Assembly (NCBI RefSeq): GCF_012516315.1
Contig: NZ_CP051185.1
Span: forward strand, 1,229,403-1,293,402
DNA length: 64,000 nt
Origin: Limnospira fusiformis SAG 85.79
GTDB taxonomy: Bacteria > Cyanobacteriota > Cyanobacteriia > Cyanobacteriales > Microcoleaceae
Reading direction: 5' to 3'
In this document: positions 19,920-30,101 of the stretch, in pieces
How positions within the stretch are numbered: the stretch's first letter is position 1
How the letters are laid out: each line of letters begins with the position of its first letter
Made by a program: the position numbers and the translations under genes
The notes under the pieces: model-generated
What the model saw: only the letters and a program-made list of their open reading frames with translations
What the model was told of the DNA's origin: nothing
Databases searched by the model: none

Positions 19920-21679
19920 AACCTACATTCCGCAGGTTGATAGGTAATTAACCGGATGCGTAGTAATAGCGCTCAACGGGTGGACCGAAGAGGTGAATAA
20001 TCAATCGCCGTTCATCATTGAGATTGCTAATCTGCCTTTGCCCATCGAGATTAACCCAGTGGATTCCTTGAAACTTCTGCATAATCCAGCGAAAGGTCGG
20101 TTTAGCGGTGGGTTGTTGGCGTTGGTCGCGCACCGTTTGCTTCTGAGTATCTAGCGCCTGTCGCAGTTGGCGTTCGGCGAGGGTATACACCATAAGGGTT
20201 AGGGCCATGATGAGAGCTAAGGCCTCGACCCGCTGCGGCTTTTTGACAAAGACGCTACTGGCAAAGAAGAGGGGGTCTTTGAGGAAGCGAAAGCCTCTCT
20301 CGACGGTCTGTTGCCCTTTATATTCGCTCAAGCAGGTCTGAGCCGGCCAGAGGGATTGCTCCAGTTGATTGGTGGCTAGAATAAAGCGACTACGCTGACG
20401 GCTAAAGCGGTCTTCCGCCGTGGCGGTCTGCTGTAACGTGGCCTGGAGCCGATAGCCCTGAACTGGGGTGGGTTCGGCGGATTTGGCGGGACGACCGGGG
20501 GTCGCTTGGCCCGCACCGTCTCCAGGGAGACCTGAGTGAGCTGATGCACCTCGAGTCCATCTTGAAACTGCATCAAGGCCTCGAGGGCATCGGGTTTGCA
20601 AGCAAAGACCCGCTGGGTCAGCTTTTTCAATTGGCGGTTGAGGCGGTGTTCGAGCTTCTCTAATTCGGGTTGCCAGAGGTCGGCATTGGCTTTGCGGGTT
20701 TGGCTTTCGACGAGGCGTCAGCGCTGGCGCACTCCGGCATAGGTCTGCTCAATCTCCCACATCCGGTAATCCTTGGAGTTGCAGGGGACTTCAGTCAGTC
20801 GGGTGACATCGCTGTGCACCAGCTCTTGAGCCGCTTTTAGGGTCAGCGACCCGTGATAGCCACCCCGTGGTCTCCATCTGCTGCGAGATTGGCTGCTGTG
20901 TAAAAGGCGGCATCCATCACAACGATACCGTCGCTAGTCCATTGGTCACCAAACGCCTTGAGCACCTCTGCAAACTGCTGAGTGTCCTGTTCATTGCCAC
21001 TGGCACTGCAACCATAGCGGCACGCCACCGTCGGCGGCACAGACTAGAGTCATCAAAAACTGTTTCAAATCTGGACGATGGTCTCGGAATAGCCTCGACA
21101 CAGCCGAATTGGGCTGGGTTCTGCTGATGTCTCACCGGGGGAGCTGACTCAAGTCCTACCTCGGATTTCCCCTTCGAGCACCGCTGATACTTCCCTTCTA
21201 CTGAGATCGAGGTGGCATCGAGATGACGCTGTTGAATATCAATTCCAAATCGTTCCACAGCCTGGAGCGCCACCTGGAGAAAAAATGATGTCGTCCCTTC
21301 TGCGTAGAGTTCATCCAACACTCGACCTAAGCGGTCGTCATTCAAGTGACGAGCCTCTACCCCTTCCCCGAGCAGATGAGACACCGCTTTACTCTCAAAA
21401 AACTCGCTGAATAAATACAACGGTGCACTGAGAAAGCCTAGGGCGTTCAAAATCATGGCTTTAACCACTTGTCCGGCACTCACATGCTCCAAGCTATGAG
21501 GTTCAATCCGCTTATCCGTCAACTCGACCAGGCCAAGTTCGTCAATCACTCCAGCCACTAAACCCAGATGGTCTAAATTTTTAATCTGCATCGCCAGAGC
21601 CTACCGCTCGAAGGAACCCTTTCTAGCCTAGACTAGCACCATATCTTTTATTCCCTGTCAACCTGCGGAATGTAGGTTA
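19920..21679 (-). mobile_element. IS1634-type insertion sequence, decayed
   Basis: A 1760-bp element bounded by a perfect 21-bp inverted repeat: 19920-19940 begins AACCTACATTCCGCAGGT and 21659-21679 is its exact reverse complement. The interior is clearly GC-richer than the surrounding genome and encodes a broken transposase on the minus strand. I could not define a convincing target-site duplication because both flanks are A/T runs. Confidence 0.8.
19948..21591 (-). pseudogene. Frameshifted IS1634-family transposase
   Basis: The minus strand carries pieces of one transposase in different frames: 20917-21591 (N-terminus, MQIKNLDHLGLVAGVIDELG, the DUF4277-type start), 20843-21040, 20376-20630 and 19948-20601 (C-terminus with VERGFRFLKDPLF). 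The N-terminal piece contains LNDDRLGRVLDELY and the catalytic-region motif RHLDATSISVEG; the C-terminal piece has the conserved glutamate region of IS1634/IS4-like DDE enzymes. At least three frameshifts separate them, so no active transposase can be made. Confidence 0.85.
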
Positions 21680-21746
21680 AAAACGGAAATCTTACTAATA
21701 AACACGCCCTAATTTAGCAGTAGGTAAGGAATGAAATAACCAGTAA

Positions 21747-22888
21747 TATCAAGTTCGCTTAATCGGTTATAATATCAGTGACCAATGCCAAACTTGCGTT
21801 ATGCCCAGACGAATTAGTATAGCTCCCCACTTAAGTACCGAAGAACTTGGCCGGGCTGATCACCAAGCCCAAGAGGGCTTGGAAAGTCGCCAATATCAAA
21901 TTATTTGGTTGTTGGCTAAGGGGAAGACCACGGAGGAAGTCCAAGAAATTACGGGCTACAGTCGCATCTGGATTTATGAATTGGTAAAGAGATACAACCA
22001 ATTGGGATTAAAAGGGCTGGGTGCGCGCCGAAAAGGAAATCCCGGACATCCACCGTTAATTGATGATGTGACTCAAGCTCAGTTATGGCAAGCCCTGCAA
22101 GGAACAGCGCCGGATGGGGGACTGTGGAACGGTCGCCAGGTGGCAGACTGGTTGACAGGAGTAACTGGACGAAAAATTAGCCGACAAAGGGGATGGGAGA
22201 TTCTGCGACAAATGACATTTCGGCTTCGTGTACCGAGACCGGCTCACATCGAAAGTGACGAAGACGAGCAGCAAGCCTGGAAAAAAAAACTGGTAACGGA
22301 GTTAGAGGGACTTCGCCGGAGATACCCTGATGCACAGGTGCAATTGTGGAGCGAAGATGAACACCGTCTGGGACTCAAACCGGTGATGCGACGTATTTAT
22401 GTAGCGGAAGATTGTCAACCACTCGCCCATATTAATTGGAAATTCGAGTGGTTATGGCTATATGGTTTTGTGAGACCGGAAACGGGAGAGACTTATTGGT
22501 GGATTATACCTTACGTCAATACAACTCTATTTAGTCGAGTGTTACAGGAGTTTGCTGCCGAATTTAAATTAGGTCCAAATCAACACATTATGTTAGTGGT
22601 TGATCAAGCCGGATGGCATATCAGTAAGAATCTGAAAGTACCCGAAGGACTGCATTTAATGTTTCTACCGTCCCATTCCCCGGAACTACAACCAGCAGAA
22701 AGACTGTGGCCTCTGGTAGATGAACCCATTGCCAATCGTTCATTTGAGAATCTTGATCAGCTAGAGGAACTCTTGTGTGCTCGCTGCCGAAGTTTGTGGA
22801 AACAGCGCGAATTAATTCGAGGCTTGACCAGTTTTCATTGGTGGCCTCAAACCGAGACTTTACTATAATTGATTATCCGGACTTGATA
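21747..22888 (+). mobile_element. IS630-type element X, intact copy
   Basis: About 1.14 kb ending in imperfect inverted repeats of about 24 bp (left TATCAAGTTCGCTTAATCGG, right the complement of TATCAAGTCCGGATAATCAA). TA dinucleotides at both ends fit the TA target preference of the IS630/Tc1/mariner group. It carries one intact transposase gene. Two further, interrupted copies of the same element lie at 27100-31381. Confidence 0.85.
21801..22868 (+). CDS. IS630-family transposase (element X)
   Basis: A 355-residue transposase. The N-terminal helix-turn-helix region (about 10-80, with QYQIIWLLAKGKTTEEV and GYSRIWIYELVKRYN) binds the inverted repeats. The DDE catalytic domain shows LWSEDEHRLGLKP (first Asp), IMLVVDQAGWHISKN (second Asp) and LPSHSPELQPAERLW (final Glu), the classic IS630 signature. 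The frame is complete and probably functional. It is the likely source of the two broken X copies downstream, which match it almost base for base. Confidence 0.93.
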   Translation: MPRRISIAPHLSTEELGRADHQAQEGLESRQYQIIWLLAKGKTTEEVQEITGYSRIWIYELVKRYNQLGLKGLGARRKGNPGHPPLIDDVTQAQLWQALQGTAPDGGLWNGRQVADWLTGVTGRKISRQRGWEILRQMTFRLRVPRPAHIESDEDEQQAWKKKLVTELEGLRRRYPDAQVQLWSEDEHRLGLKPVMRRIYVAEDCQPLAHINWKFEWLWLYGFVRPETGETYWWIIPYVNTTLFSRVLQEFAAEFKLGPNQHIMLVVDQAGWHISKNLKVPEGLHLMFLPSHSPELQPAERLWPLVDEPIANRSFENLDQLEELLCARCRSLWKQRELIRGLTSFHWWPQTETLL

Positions 22889-22947
22889 TAAATCCCACGA
22901 CGGCGCAATACCTTTGTGTTGACATAACGACTAGGAAAAGGAGACAT

Positions 22948-23184
22948 TCAAAAAGCCACAGTCCCGGCGATATCTAATGGTTCACCAAAACGCCGGAAAG
23001 GAATTTCTGCGGTCATTTTATCGCCGACTTGCTCAGGGATTTTTTGAGTCATTTCGGTATAGCCGTCCTTGCAGTAATCATGGCTTACCTGTCGCTGGTC
23101 TCTCCCCCCCAGGGATTCTGATTTAGGGTGAGGGTAATGTTTAGCGAGATTTCCCGGATGTAACAGCCAGGACATGAACCGCAT
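22948..23184 (-). pseudogene. Fragment of a short-chain dehydrogenase (FabG/PhaB-like)
   Basis: The segment TEMTQKIPEQVGDKMTAEIPFRRFGEPLDIAGTVAF matches the C-terminal region of 3-oxoacyl-ACP or acetoacetyl-CoA reductases, just before the usual end of these proteins. (The quoted run is split here into its two recognisable halves: TEMTQKIPEQVGDKM and AEIPFRRFGEPLDIAG.) Upstream in the frame the sequence no longer resembles an SDR, and no Rossmann fold or catalytic YxxxK is present. It ends abruptly near the X element. It is a remnant, not a working gene. Confidence 0.5.
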
Positions 23185-23293
23185 CTAAAGATAGTCGATG
23201 TGTTCAACTAGGTTTAAATCGTGCGATCGCTCTTTATTACCCACTAAAAAATCTGTAGGTGTAGGTGGGGGGGTGGGAATGGCAGCTTAGGGA

Positions 23294-23908
23294 TTATCCC
23301 CTCGTCCGAAACTCGATCACATCTTCTCTAATAGTCACATCATACTGACCAAAAAAGTCCTGCCCTAACAATCCTACTTCTAAAGCAGGTGCGATCGCCA
23401 CTGTCAAATTACTAGCCATTGCGCCGCCAACTTCAATAGAGATAATTTCACCCAGGTCAAATTCAACATTTTGCTCGCTGGGGGTATTCGCCAAACCTCG
23501 CCCCGTCCGAACCACACCCAATACCTCCGCCATCAGCGGCGTGATGACAGTTCCACTGGCCCCCGTATCAATCATCATTGGAAACGGTTGGCTATCATTA
23601 AAAGTAGCCAATACGACTGGGATGCCTTGGTGTCGCCGAATAATGGGTGCTTGGTAAACTCCGGCGGCTGCACCGGGAAGGACAGCAGTACCACTGGGGG
23701 GGGTCACAACTTCGGGAAAATTACAAATTTGATTCAGATTAATCAACCGACCTGATCTTGTCCGAGCAAAACAGCCTGGTTGTTCTTGTGCTGTAGCCAA
23801 CCCTTGGGGATAGAATGCGGCACTTACCACCAGTAAACCTACTGTAATAGGTATAGTCTGCACTAAACTAGGAAAATGGGATTTACCATTGATACTGTGG
23901 TTATTCAT
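23294..23908 (-). CDS. Retropepsin-like aspartic protease, exported
   Basis: A 204-residue protein. Residues 1-41 include a basic N-region and a hydrophobic core (TIPITVGLLVVSAAF) ending near LATAQEQ, a credible signal peptide. Two cysteines follow in the linker (CFARTRSG and QICNFPEV). The C-terminal 120 residues form a single-lobe aspartic protease domain with the catalytic motif PMMIDTGASGTVIT and the downstream GLLGQDFFGQYDVTI strand, as in bacterial retropepsin-like (clan AA) proteases. Such enzymes dimerise to form the active site. The substrate is unknown. The neighbours are mobile DNA. Confidence 0.8.
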   Translation of the reverse strand: MNNHSINGKSHFPSLVQTIPITVGLLVVSAAFYPQGLATAQEQPGCFARTRSGRLINLNQICNFPEVVTPPSGTAVLPGAAAGVYQAPIIRRHQGIPVVLATFNDSQPFPMMIDTGASGTVITPLMAEVLGVVRTGRGLANTPSEQNVEFDLGEIISIEVGGAMASNLTVAIAPALEVGLLGQDFFGQYDVTIREDVIEFRTRG

Positions 23909-24221
23909 AATTCGACTTTCCTTGGAAATGAGCTTTAGTTATATCTCGTTTCTATAGGGTTTGATTGTCGCCTTTTATGGGGGTCTAAGATTAATCTCGA
24001 TGGTACTTTGACATTCCCAGACCCATTTTGACCCGTCTACCACCATTATAGCTTTATGTTTGGGGACACAGTTGATGTTTTCGTCAATTTTACAAAAATG
24101 TTCGGCCAAATTGCCGCCGGGGGTTGACAACTGCCAAGAATTAATGGTATCGTTTAATTTAACAGTTTTATAATTAAAGTTTATCTAATTTTTAAATAAT
24201 AGCAAATATTTCAATTATATG
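23909..24221. other. Intergenic region upstream of the group II twintron
   Basis: No gene is seen. It contains the promoter region of the aspartic protease gene and an AT-rich stretch (24150-24221) that directly precedes the 5' end of the outer intron. Confidence 0.35.
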
Positions 24222-25985
24222 TGCGAGACGTTTAGGAGTGAAATAGGGCTGCAATGCTCGAAATAACCTCCTAGAGGGGAATAAACTGATTCAACCCAGT
24301 TACCCCTTAACTGTTTATATGTTCCAACGCTCGGGCTGAAAACGAGCAAGGCAGGAAACTCAAGGTCAATCCCATTTTAAGAAATCGCCAAATTTACCGT
24401 CCAGGTGAACTTAGGAGGAGTAAAATCCACTTGGGGCGATTATGGGAAAGAGTAAAGGCGATAGCCACCCCCAGTTTTGGGAATCACAAACCCAGGATTG
24501 AAGCGGGGAACGGAAGGCGTGAAGTAGAACCTACTACCAGATGCGACCACTGCCAACCATCCATGATTAGGGAAACCGAATGTTCGGCTTGAACCATCGT
24601 TATAAATAAGCAGCGAAATAGGTTTGATACGCTGCGCCCAAAAGGGTAAGGGGAAAAGTAGGAGTTTGTATTTACTACCTACACAGACCTTTTTAAGTAC
24701 CCCGGTGGATAGAACAAATCTAAAGATGGAATGCCCATATAAACGGAACGTTTAAACCCCTGTTAGGCTCTCAGTAGTGTTGTGTCTATTGAGTAGTGAA
24801 AAGTGTAAGCGTATGGTGCGAGACGTTCGGGTATGAAATAGGGCTGAAATGCCCGAAATAACTACCCGGTGAGGATTCCAGCTCCGAATCTGGATATAAG
24901 GAGACCTCTCCTGACCATCCTCATAACTGGTTATATGTCCCGACGCTTAGGGAACTAAGCAAGGCAGGGAACTCAAGGTCATAAACGAACTGAGAAATCA
25001 GGGAGTAGAGAGTAACGGCGATAGCCACCCCCAGTTTTGGAAATCATAACTCCAGGATTGAAGCGGGGAACGGAAGGCGTGAGGTAGAACCTACTACCAA
25101 GACGCGACCACTGCCAACCATCTATGATTAGGAAGACCGAATGTCCGACTTGAACCATCGTAATACACTAGCAGCGAAATAGGTTGACACGCTGCGCTCA
25201 AAAGGGCAAGGGGAAAAGTAGGGGGTTCGTCCGACTACCTATACAGACCTTTAAAAGTACCCCGGCGGAGAGGACAAATCTAACGATGGAATGCCCATAT
25301 AATCGGAACGTTGTAACCCCTCTAATGCTCTGCCTATAAACCAGTGAGTAATGCTATTCACAAGGCAGTAGTGAAAAATGTAAGCGCATGCTTAGAGGGT
25401 GAAGGATGTGACCAGAAGCTAAAGCCCAATTGTCATGGTTGGGATATGCCCACAGGTCACGGTGTGGATATAGATACTGCGGTCAGTAAGAGTATAATGG
25501 CGAGGACGAGTTTAAAGACTACGTGGTGCATATAGCTCTGAACATCGAAGTAGAAAGCAGGTCTCTTGATTCTGCTCCTTTGACAAATAGGGTATCCACA
25601 CCAGGAGCCGTGTGATGGGAAACTATCAAGCACGGTTCTGAATGGGAGAGGGTGAAGGTGACTTCACTCTCGACCCCTAACCCTTTAAGGGGAAAGGATG
25701 TGACTGAAAGCCAATGCCTAACTGTAATGGTTGGGATATGCCCACTAGTCACGGTGTGGATATAGAGACTGCGATAAGTAGGAGTGTTATGACGAAAGCG
25801 AGAGTAATGGAGAAATCCATGAGACTACGTGTTGTATATAGCTCCCAAAGTTGAAGTCACAAAGCAGGGGGTTGTAACCCTGTTCCTATTGACAATAGGG
25901 TGTCCACATCAGGAGCCGTGTGATGTGAAAGTATCAAGCACGGTTTTGAATTGGAGTTGGGGAAGGCGACTTCCCTTTCGACCAT
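24222..25985 (+). mobile_element. Outer group II intron of a twintron, ORF-less
   Basis: The 5' end GTGCGAGACG at 24222 fits the group II GUGYG start. The 5' ribozyme part runs to about 24815, is interrupted by a second intron (24816 to about 25678), and resumes with GGAAAGGATGTGACTGAAAG. A 34-base domain V lies at 25913-25946 (GAGCCGTGTGATGTGAAAGT, with the AGC triad), followed by a domain VI-like hairpin and an end near CGACCAT at about 25985. No reverse transcriptase/maturase is encoded. The intron lies between genes rather than in a recognisable exon. The 3' end is uncertain by some 10 bases. Confidence 0.8.
24816..25678 (+). mobile_element. Inner group II intron nested in the outer intron, ORF-less
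   Basis: The 5' end GTGCGAGACGTTCGGG at 24816 and a 34-base domain V at 25605-25638 (GAGCCGTGTGATGGGAAAC) followed by a domain VI-like stem define a complete, ORF-less intron of about 0.86 kb. It is closely related to the outer intron: both have the blocks GCGATAGCCACCCCCAGTTT and TGAAGCGGGGAACGGAAGGC. In the inner intron GTAAGCGCATG runs straight into CTTAGAGGGTGAAGGATGTG, whereas in the outer one the same point (after 24815) is broken by this insertion. Splicing would need a maturase supplied in trans. Confidence 0.8.
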
Positions 25986-26274
25986 AACAAAATAATAGCA
26001 CGGGTGAACCCCTAATGCAACCCACCCCCTCAAAAAATTTTTTGTAATATTTCTTAACTTTTGTAACAAAAATTTACATAATCGGGGCGGAATCAGGTTG
26101 TGTGGGGTAGCCGGGGGGAAGGTTCAGTGAGTGGCCTAGGTAGAATGGTTGCTGGGACTGTTATGGGAAAGATGTAAAGTTTTGTAAAATATTGGGGATC
26201 ACCCGGAAAAAATGTAACAATGAATACAGAATAACCAAGTAGACTTTAAAAATTACCCTTTCGGAGAAACAGAT
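25986..26274. other. AT-rich region between the twintron and the DUF4278 gene
   Basis: No gene is seen. A run of A and T with CAAAAAATTTTTTG near 26028-26046 is a short palindrome. The 3' part should hold the promoter of the downstream gene; CGGAGAAACAG about 10 bp before its ATG is a likely ribosome binding site. Confidence 0.35.
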
Positions 26275-26688
26275 ATGAAACTAGCCTATCGTGGCGTTAA
26301 CTATAACCATGAATTTCAACCAATGGATGTGGTAGAATCAGAGGTTTGTGGAAAATATAGGGGCCAAGATTGCCATTTCCATTACCCTCGCCATATTCCT
26401 GTCCCCCAACCCCACGGAAACCTGAAATATAGGGCTGTTTCCTACTCTGTGGGTGAACCTAGAGACCAAAACACTATGATGGTGGCTGTAGCGACAAGTG
26501 ATGCTAAACCTGAGCCACCCCCGGCGACGAGTGGGGATACCTGTGCGATCGCTCCTGAAGAATTAGCTAAAGTACATTCGGCTAATTTGTGCCGTCTTCT
26601 GGAACGGAGACAGAAAGCAGCCCGGGAACGAGGCGACCAAAGATTGTTGAGTTTGTTAGAGGCAGAAGCTCAACACATAGCCTGCTAG
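26275..26688 (+). CDS. DUF4278-domain protein
   Basis: A 137-residue soluble protein. The start MKLAYRGVNYNHEF, the VCGKYRGQDCHFHYPRH segment and NLKYRAVSYS are the hallmarks of DUF4278, a small cyanobacterial family of unknown function in which a short YRG motif occurs several times. The second half is a Pro-rich linker followed by a helical region (NLCRLLERRQKAARERGDQR). CGGAGAAACAG lies just before the ATG. The gene is isolated in the mobile region and appears native in composition. Confidence 0.8.
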   Translation: MKLAYRGVNYNHEFQPMDVVESEVCGKYRGQDCHFHYPRHIPVPQPHGNLKYRAVSYSVGEPRDQNTMMVAVATSDAKPEPPPATSGDTCAIAPEELAKVHSANLCRLLERRQKAARERGDQRLLSLLEAEAQHIAC

Positions 26689-26745
26689 ATTTTACAGCAT
26701 ATTTGACGGAAAATCAATGTCTGGGGTGGTGTAGACAGCAATTCT

Positions 26746-26773
26746 CATTTTGACCCGCATCCTGTCCAAAATG
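26746..26773 (+). terminator. Hairpin downstream of the DUF4278 gene
   Basis: CATTTTGAC at 26746 and GTCCAAAATG at 26764 can pair into a stem of about 9 bp around a 9-base loop, 57 bp after the stop codon. There is no U-tract after it, so termination is only a possibility. Confidence 0.3.
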
Positions 26774-26894
26774 CCCGATGATGCCCAATCTTGAACGAAA
26801 GAATGGGGCTTTCAAGAATAGCTCTTGAGATGATTCTCAATAAGCTGGGGCAAAATTTCCATAATGAGAATTGCTGGTGGTGTAGAAGTGTCTC

Positions 26895-27099
26895 TTGCAT
26901 AAAATCCGGTAATTTCTGGCAGGAGCCGGAAATTACTCCTCAAAGGAGATGTAAGATGCAGGTCCAGGATTAGACCTACGTTAAGGGGGTGATGACACCC
27001 ACAGGTGAACGCCAGCCTGTGGCTCTGTCGTCTATCTTTAAGGAACGAGATGAGTGGATTGGCAATCTCGAGTGAGCTAGACGTAAAAAGCCCCTTTAA
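26895..27099 (+). ncRNA. Probable HEARO / omega RNA of an iscB locus, 5' part
   Basis: A densely structured segment with several compensating stems: GTAATTTCTGGC (26909) with GCCGGAAATTAC (26925); GGGTG and CACCC around loop ATGA (26987-27000); CCACAGG (26999) with CCTGTGG (27016), which overlaps the previous stem; CGAGAT (27046) with ATCTCG (27065); and CGTCTA (27029) with TAGACG (27078). On the other side of the inserted X element (from 31382) the sequence continues for 45 bp into an iscB-like start codon at 31427. Position directly upstream of iscB is where HEARO/omega RNAs lie, and they are known from cyanobacteria. The identification is from structure and context, not from an alignment. 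Confidence 0.55.
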
Positions 27100-27765
27100 T
27101 ATCAAGTCCGGATAATCAATTATAGTAAAGTCTCGGTTTGAGGCCACCAATGAAAACTGGTCAAGCCTCGAATTAATTCGCGCTGTTTCCACAAACTTCG
27201 GCAGCGAGCACACAAGAGTTCCTCTAGCTGATCAAGATTCTCAAATGAACGATTGGCAATGGGTTCATCTACCAGAGGCCACAGTCTTTCTGCTGGTTGT
27301 AGTTCCGGGGAATGGGACGGTAGAAACATTAAATGCAGTCCTTCGGGTACTTTCAGATTCTTACTGATATGCCATCCGGCTTGATCAACCACTAACATAA
27401 TGTGTTGATTTGGACCTAATTTAAATTCGGCAGCAAACTCCTGTAATATCAAGTCCGGATAATCAATTATAGTAAAGTCTCGGTTTGAGGCCACCAATGA
27501 AAACTGGTCAAGCCTCGAATTAATTCGCGCTGTTTCCACAAACTTCGGCAGCGAGCACACAAGAGTTCCTCTAGCTGATCAAGATTCTCAAATGAACGAT
27601 TGGCAATGGGTTCATCTACCAGAGGCCACAGTCTTTCTGCTGGTTGTAGTTCCGGGGAATGGGACGGTAGAAACATTAAATGCAGTCCTTCGGGTACTTT
27701 CAGATTCTTACTGATATGCCATCCGGCTTGATCAACCACTAACATAATGTGTTGATTTGGACCTA

Positions 27766-28724
27766 TAGCACAAGACAGAACACTTAGGACGTATAATGGA
27801 GAGGACGAGATGACTAAGAAGACCAAAAATGCCAGCCCCCTATAGTTACGACCTCAGACAAAAAGTTATTGATGCCATTGAACTAGACGGTATGCCCAAA
27901 ACAGAAGCCAGTCAAGTTTTCCATGTCAGCAGGAACACCATTAATCTCTGGCTGCAAAGAAAAGCACAGACCGGAGACTTCCTCCCTAAACCTCATCACC
28001 GACCTGGCAATAACCACAAAATTACCGACTGGCAAAAATTCAAGGCTTTTGCCCAAGAGCATGGCGACAAAACAGCAGCTCAAATGGCTGAACTTTGGGA
28101 TGACGACATCTCTCCTCGCACCATATCCAGAGCCTTGAAGAAAATTGGCTTCACCAGAAAAAAAAACTTACGGCTACCAAGAACGTGATGAGCAACAGCG
28201 AGAGGAGTTTATGGCTCAGATTGAACAGATGAAGCCGGAAGAAGTGGTCTACCTCGATGAAGCCGGCATGAATAGTCAGGACTCGGATTACCCTTATGGT
28301 TACTGCGAGGAAGGAAAACGCTTCCATGCACTCAAATCAGGGAAGAGGCAGGGCAGGGTAAGTATGATAGCCGCATGGTGTCATCAACAACTCTTAGCTC
28401 CCTTTAGCTTTGAGGGTTGTTGTAATCGGACAGTGTTTGAGTTGTGGTTGGAGTTCATCTTAATTCCAACATTGAAGCCAGGTCAGACTCTAGTATTGGA
28501 CAATGCAACGTTTCATAAAGGGGGACGGATTGCTGAACTGGTGGAGGCAGCTCAATGCCGTTTACTCTATCTTCCGCCTTATTCGCCAGACCTCAACAAG
28601 ATAGAGAAATGTTGGTCGTGGCTGAAAGCCCGTATTCGCCACTGCACGTGAGCAGTTTGATTCTCTCCATGATGCCATGGATTCCGTTCTCAAAGCTGCG
28701 TCCTAACCACCTTGACTAATGCTA
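27766..28724 (+). mobile_element. IS630-type element Y1, inserted into X2
   Basis: A 959-bp element with ends TAGCACAAGACAGAA and (right) CCTTGACTAATGCTA, related as imperfect inverted repeats. It is flanked by duplicated TA (27764-27765 and 28725-28726). The X2 sequence GACC-TA-ATTTAAATT is restored when it is removed. Two further copies, Y2 and Y3, lie at 31563 and 34955. Confidence 0.85.
27829..28710 (+). pseudogene. Element Y1 transposase, two frameshifts
   Basis: An IS630-family transposase of the Y type (start MPAPYSYDLRQKVIDAIE). A run of nine A at about 28158-28166 shifts the frame after residue 110, and a further small change near 28645 (CTGCACGTGAGCAG where Y3 has CTGCATTGAGCAG) breaks the second half close to its end. 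The catalytic parts VVYLDEAGMNSQD, LVLDNATFHKGG and LPPYSPDLNKIEKCW are still visible. It is probably inactive because of the second lesion. Confidence 0.8.
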
Positions 28725-30101
28725 TAATTTAAATTCGGCAGCAAACTCCTGTAACACTCGACTAAATAGAGTTGTATTGACGTAAGGTATAATCCACCAA
28801 TAAGTCTCTCCCGTTTCCGGTCTCACAAAACCATATAGCCATAACCACTCGAATTTCCAATTAATATGGGCGAGTGGTTGACAATCTTCCGCTACATAAA
28901 TACGTCGCATCACCGGTTTGAGTCCCAGACGGTGTTCATCTTCGCTCCACAATTGCACCTGTGCATCAGGGTATCTCCGGCGAAGTCCCTCTAACTCCGT
29001 TACCAGTTTTTTTTTCCAGGCTTGCTGCTCGTCTTCGTCACTTTCGATGTGAGCCGGTCTCGGTACACGAAGCCGAAATGTCATTTGTCGCAGAATCTCC
29101 CATCCCCTTTGTCGGCTAATTTTTCGTCCAGTTACTCCTGTCAACCAGTCTGCCACCTGGCGACCGTTCCACAGTCCCCCATCCGGCGCTGTTCCTTGCA
29201 GGGCTTGCCATAACTGAGCTTGAGTCACATCATCAATTAACGGTGGATGTCCGGGATTTCCTTTTCGGCGCGCACCCAGCCCTTTTAATCCCAATTGGTT
29301 GTATCTCTTTACCAATTCATAAATCCAGATGCGACTGTAGCCCGTAATTTCTTGGACTTCCTCCGTGGTCTTCCCCTTAGCCAACAACCAAATAATTTGA
29401 TATTGGCGACTTTCCAAGCCCTCTTGGGCTTGGTGATCAGCCCGGCCAAGTTCTTCGGTACTTAAGTGGGGAGCTATACTAATTCGTCTGGGCATAACGC
29501 AAGTTTGGCATTGGTCACTGATATTATAACCGATTAAGCGAACTTGATATAACACTCGACTAAATAGAGTTGTATTGACGTAAGGTATAATCCACCAATA
29601 AGTCTCTCCCGTTTCCGGTCTCACAAAACCATATAGCCATAACCACTCGAATTTCCAATTAATATGGGCGAGTGGTTGACAATCTTCCGCTACATAAATA
29701 CGTCGCATCACCGGTTTGAGTCCCAGACGGTGTTCATTTTCGCTCCACAATTGCACCTGTGCATCAGGGTATCTCCGGCGAAGTCCCTCTAACTCCGTTA
29801 CCAGTTTTTTTTTCCAGGCTTGCTGCTCGTCTTCGTCACTTTCGATGTGAGCCGGTCTCGGTACACGAAGCCGAAATGTCATTTGTCGCAGAATCTCCCA
29901 TCCCCTTTGTCGGCTAATTTTTCGTCCAGTTACTCCTGTCAACCAGTCTGCCACCTGGCGACCGTTCCACAGTCCCCCATCCGGCGCTGTTCCTTGCAGG
30001 GCTTGCCATAACTGAGCTTGAGTCACATCATCAATTAACGGTGGATGTCCGGGATTTCCTTTTCGGCGATCACCCAGCCCTTTTAATCCCAATTGGTTGT
30101 A

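Larger units (their letters stand above)
27467..29495 (-). pseudogene. Element X2 transposase, interrupted by Y1
   Basis: Start codon at 29495 (MPRRISIAPHLS) and stop at 27467 belong to one X-type transposase that is broken by the 959-bp Y1 element between the codons for EFAAEFKL and GPNQHIMLVV. Without Y1 the frame is complete and equal to the intact IS630-type enzyme at 21801-22868, with the same catalytic motifs on either side of the break. It is not functional in its present state. Confidence 0.85.
27446..29549 (-). mobile_element. IS630-type element X2, inserted into X1
   Basis: A second copy of element X, same orientation as X1, inserted at a TA of X1. TA is present on both sides (27444-27445 and 29550-29551), and deleting X2 plus one TA restores the X1 sequence exactly as in the intact copy. 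X2 is itself split by element Y1 (27766-28724). Confidence 0.85.

Noticed and set aside
25344-26069. Short reading frames within the twintron, both strands.
   Set aside because: They fall in ribozyme domains, including domain V, and show no protein motif. No intron-encoded protein is present.
26812-27213. A 133-codon minus-strand frame before the X1 element.
   Set aside because: It joins transposase-end sequence to the structured RNA region and has no family resemblance.
28722-30092. A 456-codon minus-strand frame that looks like a double transposase.
   Set aside because: It arises where X2 ends inside X1, so it joins parts of two copies. It is a by-product of nesting, not a fusion gene.
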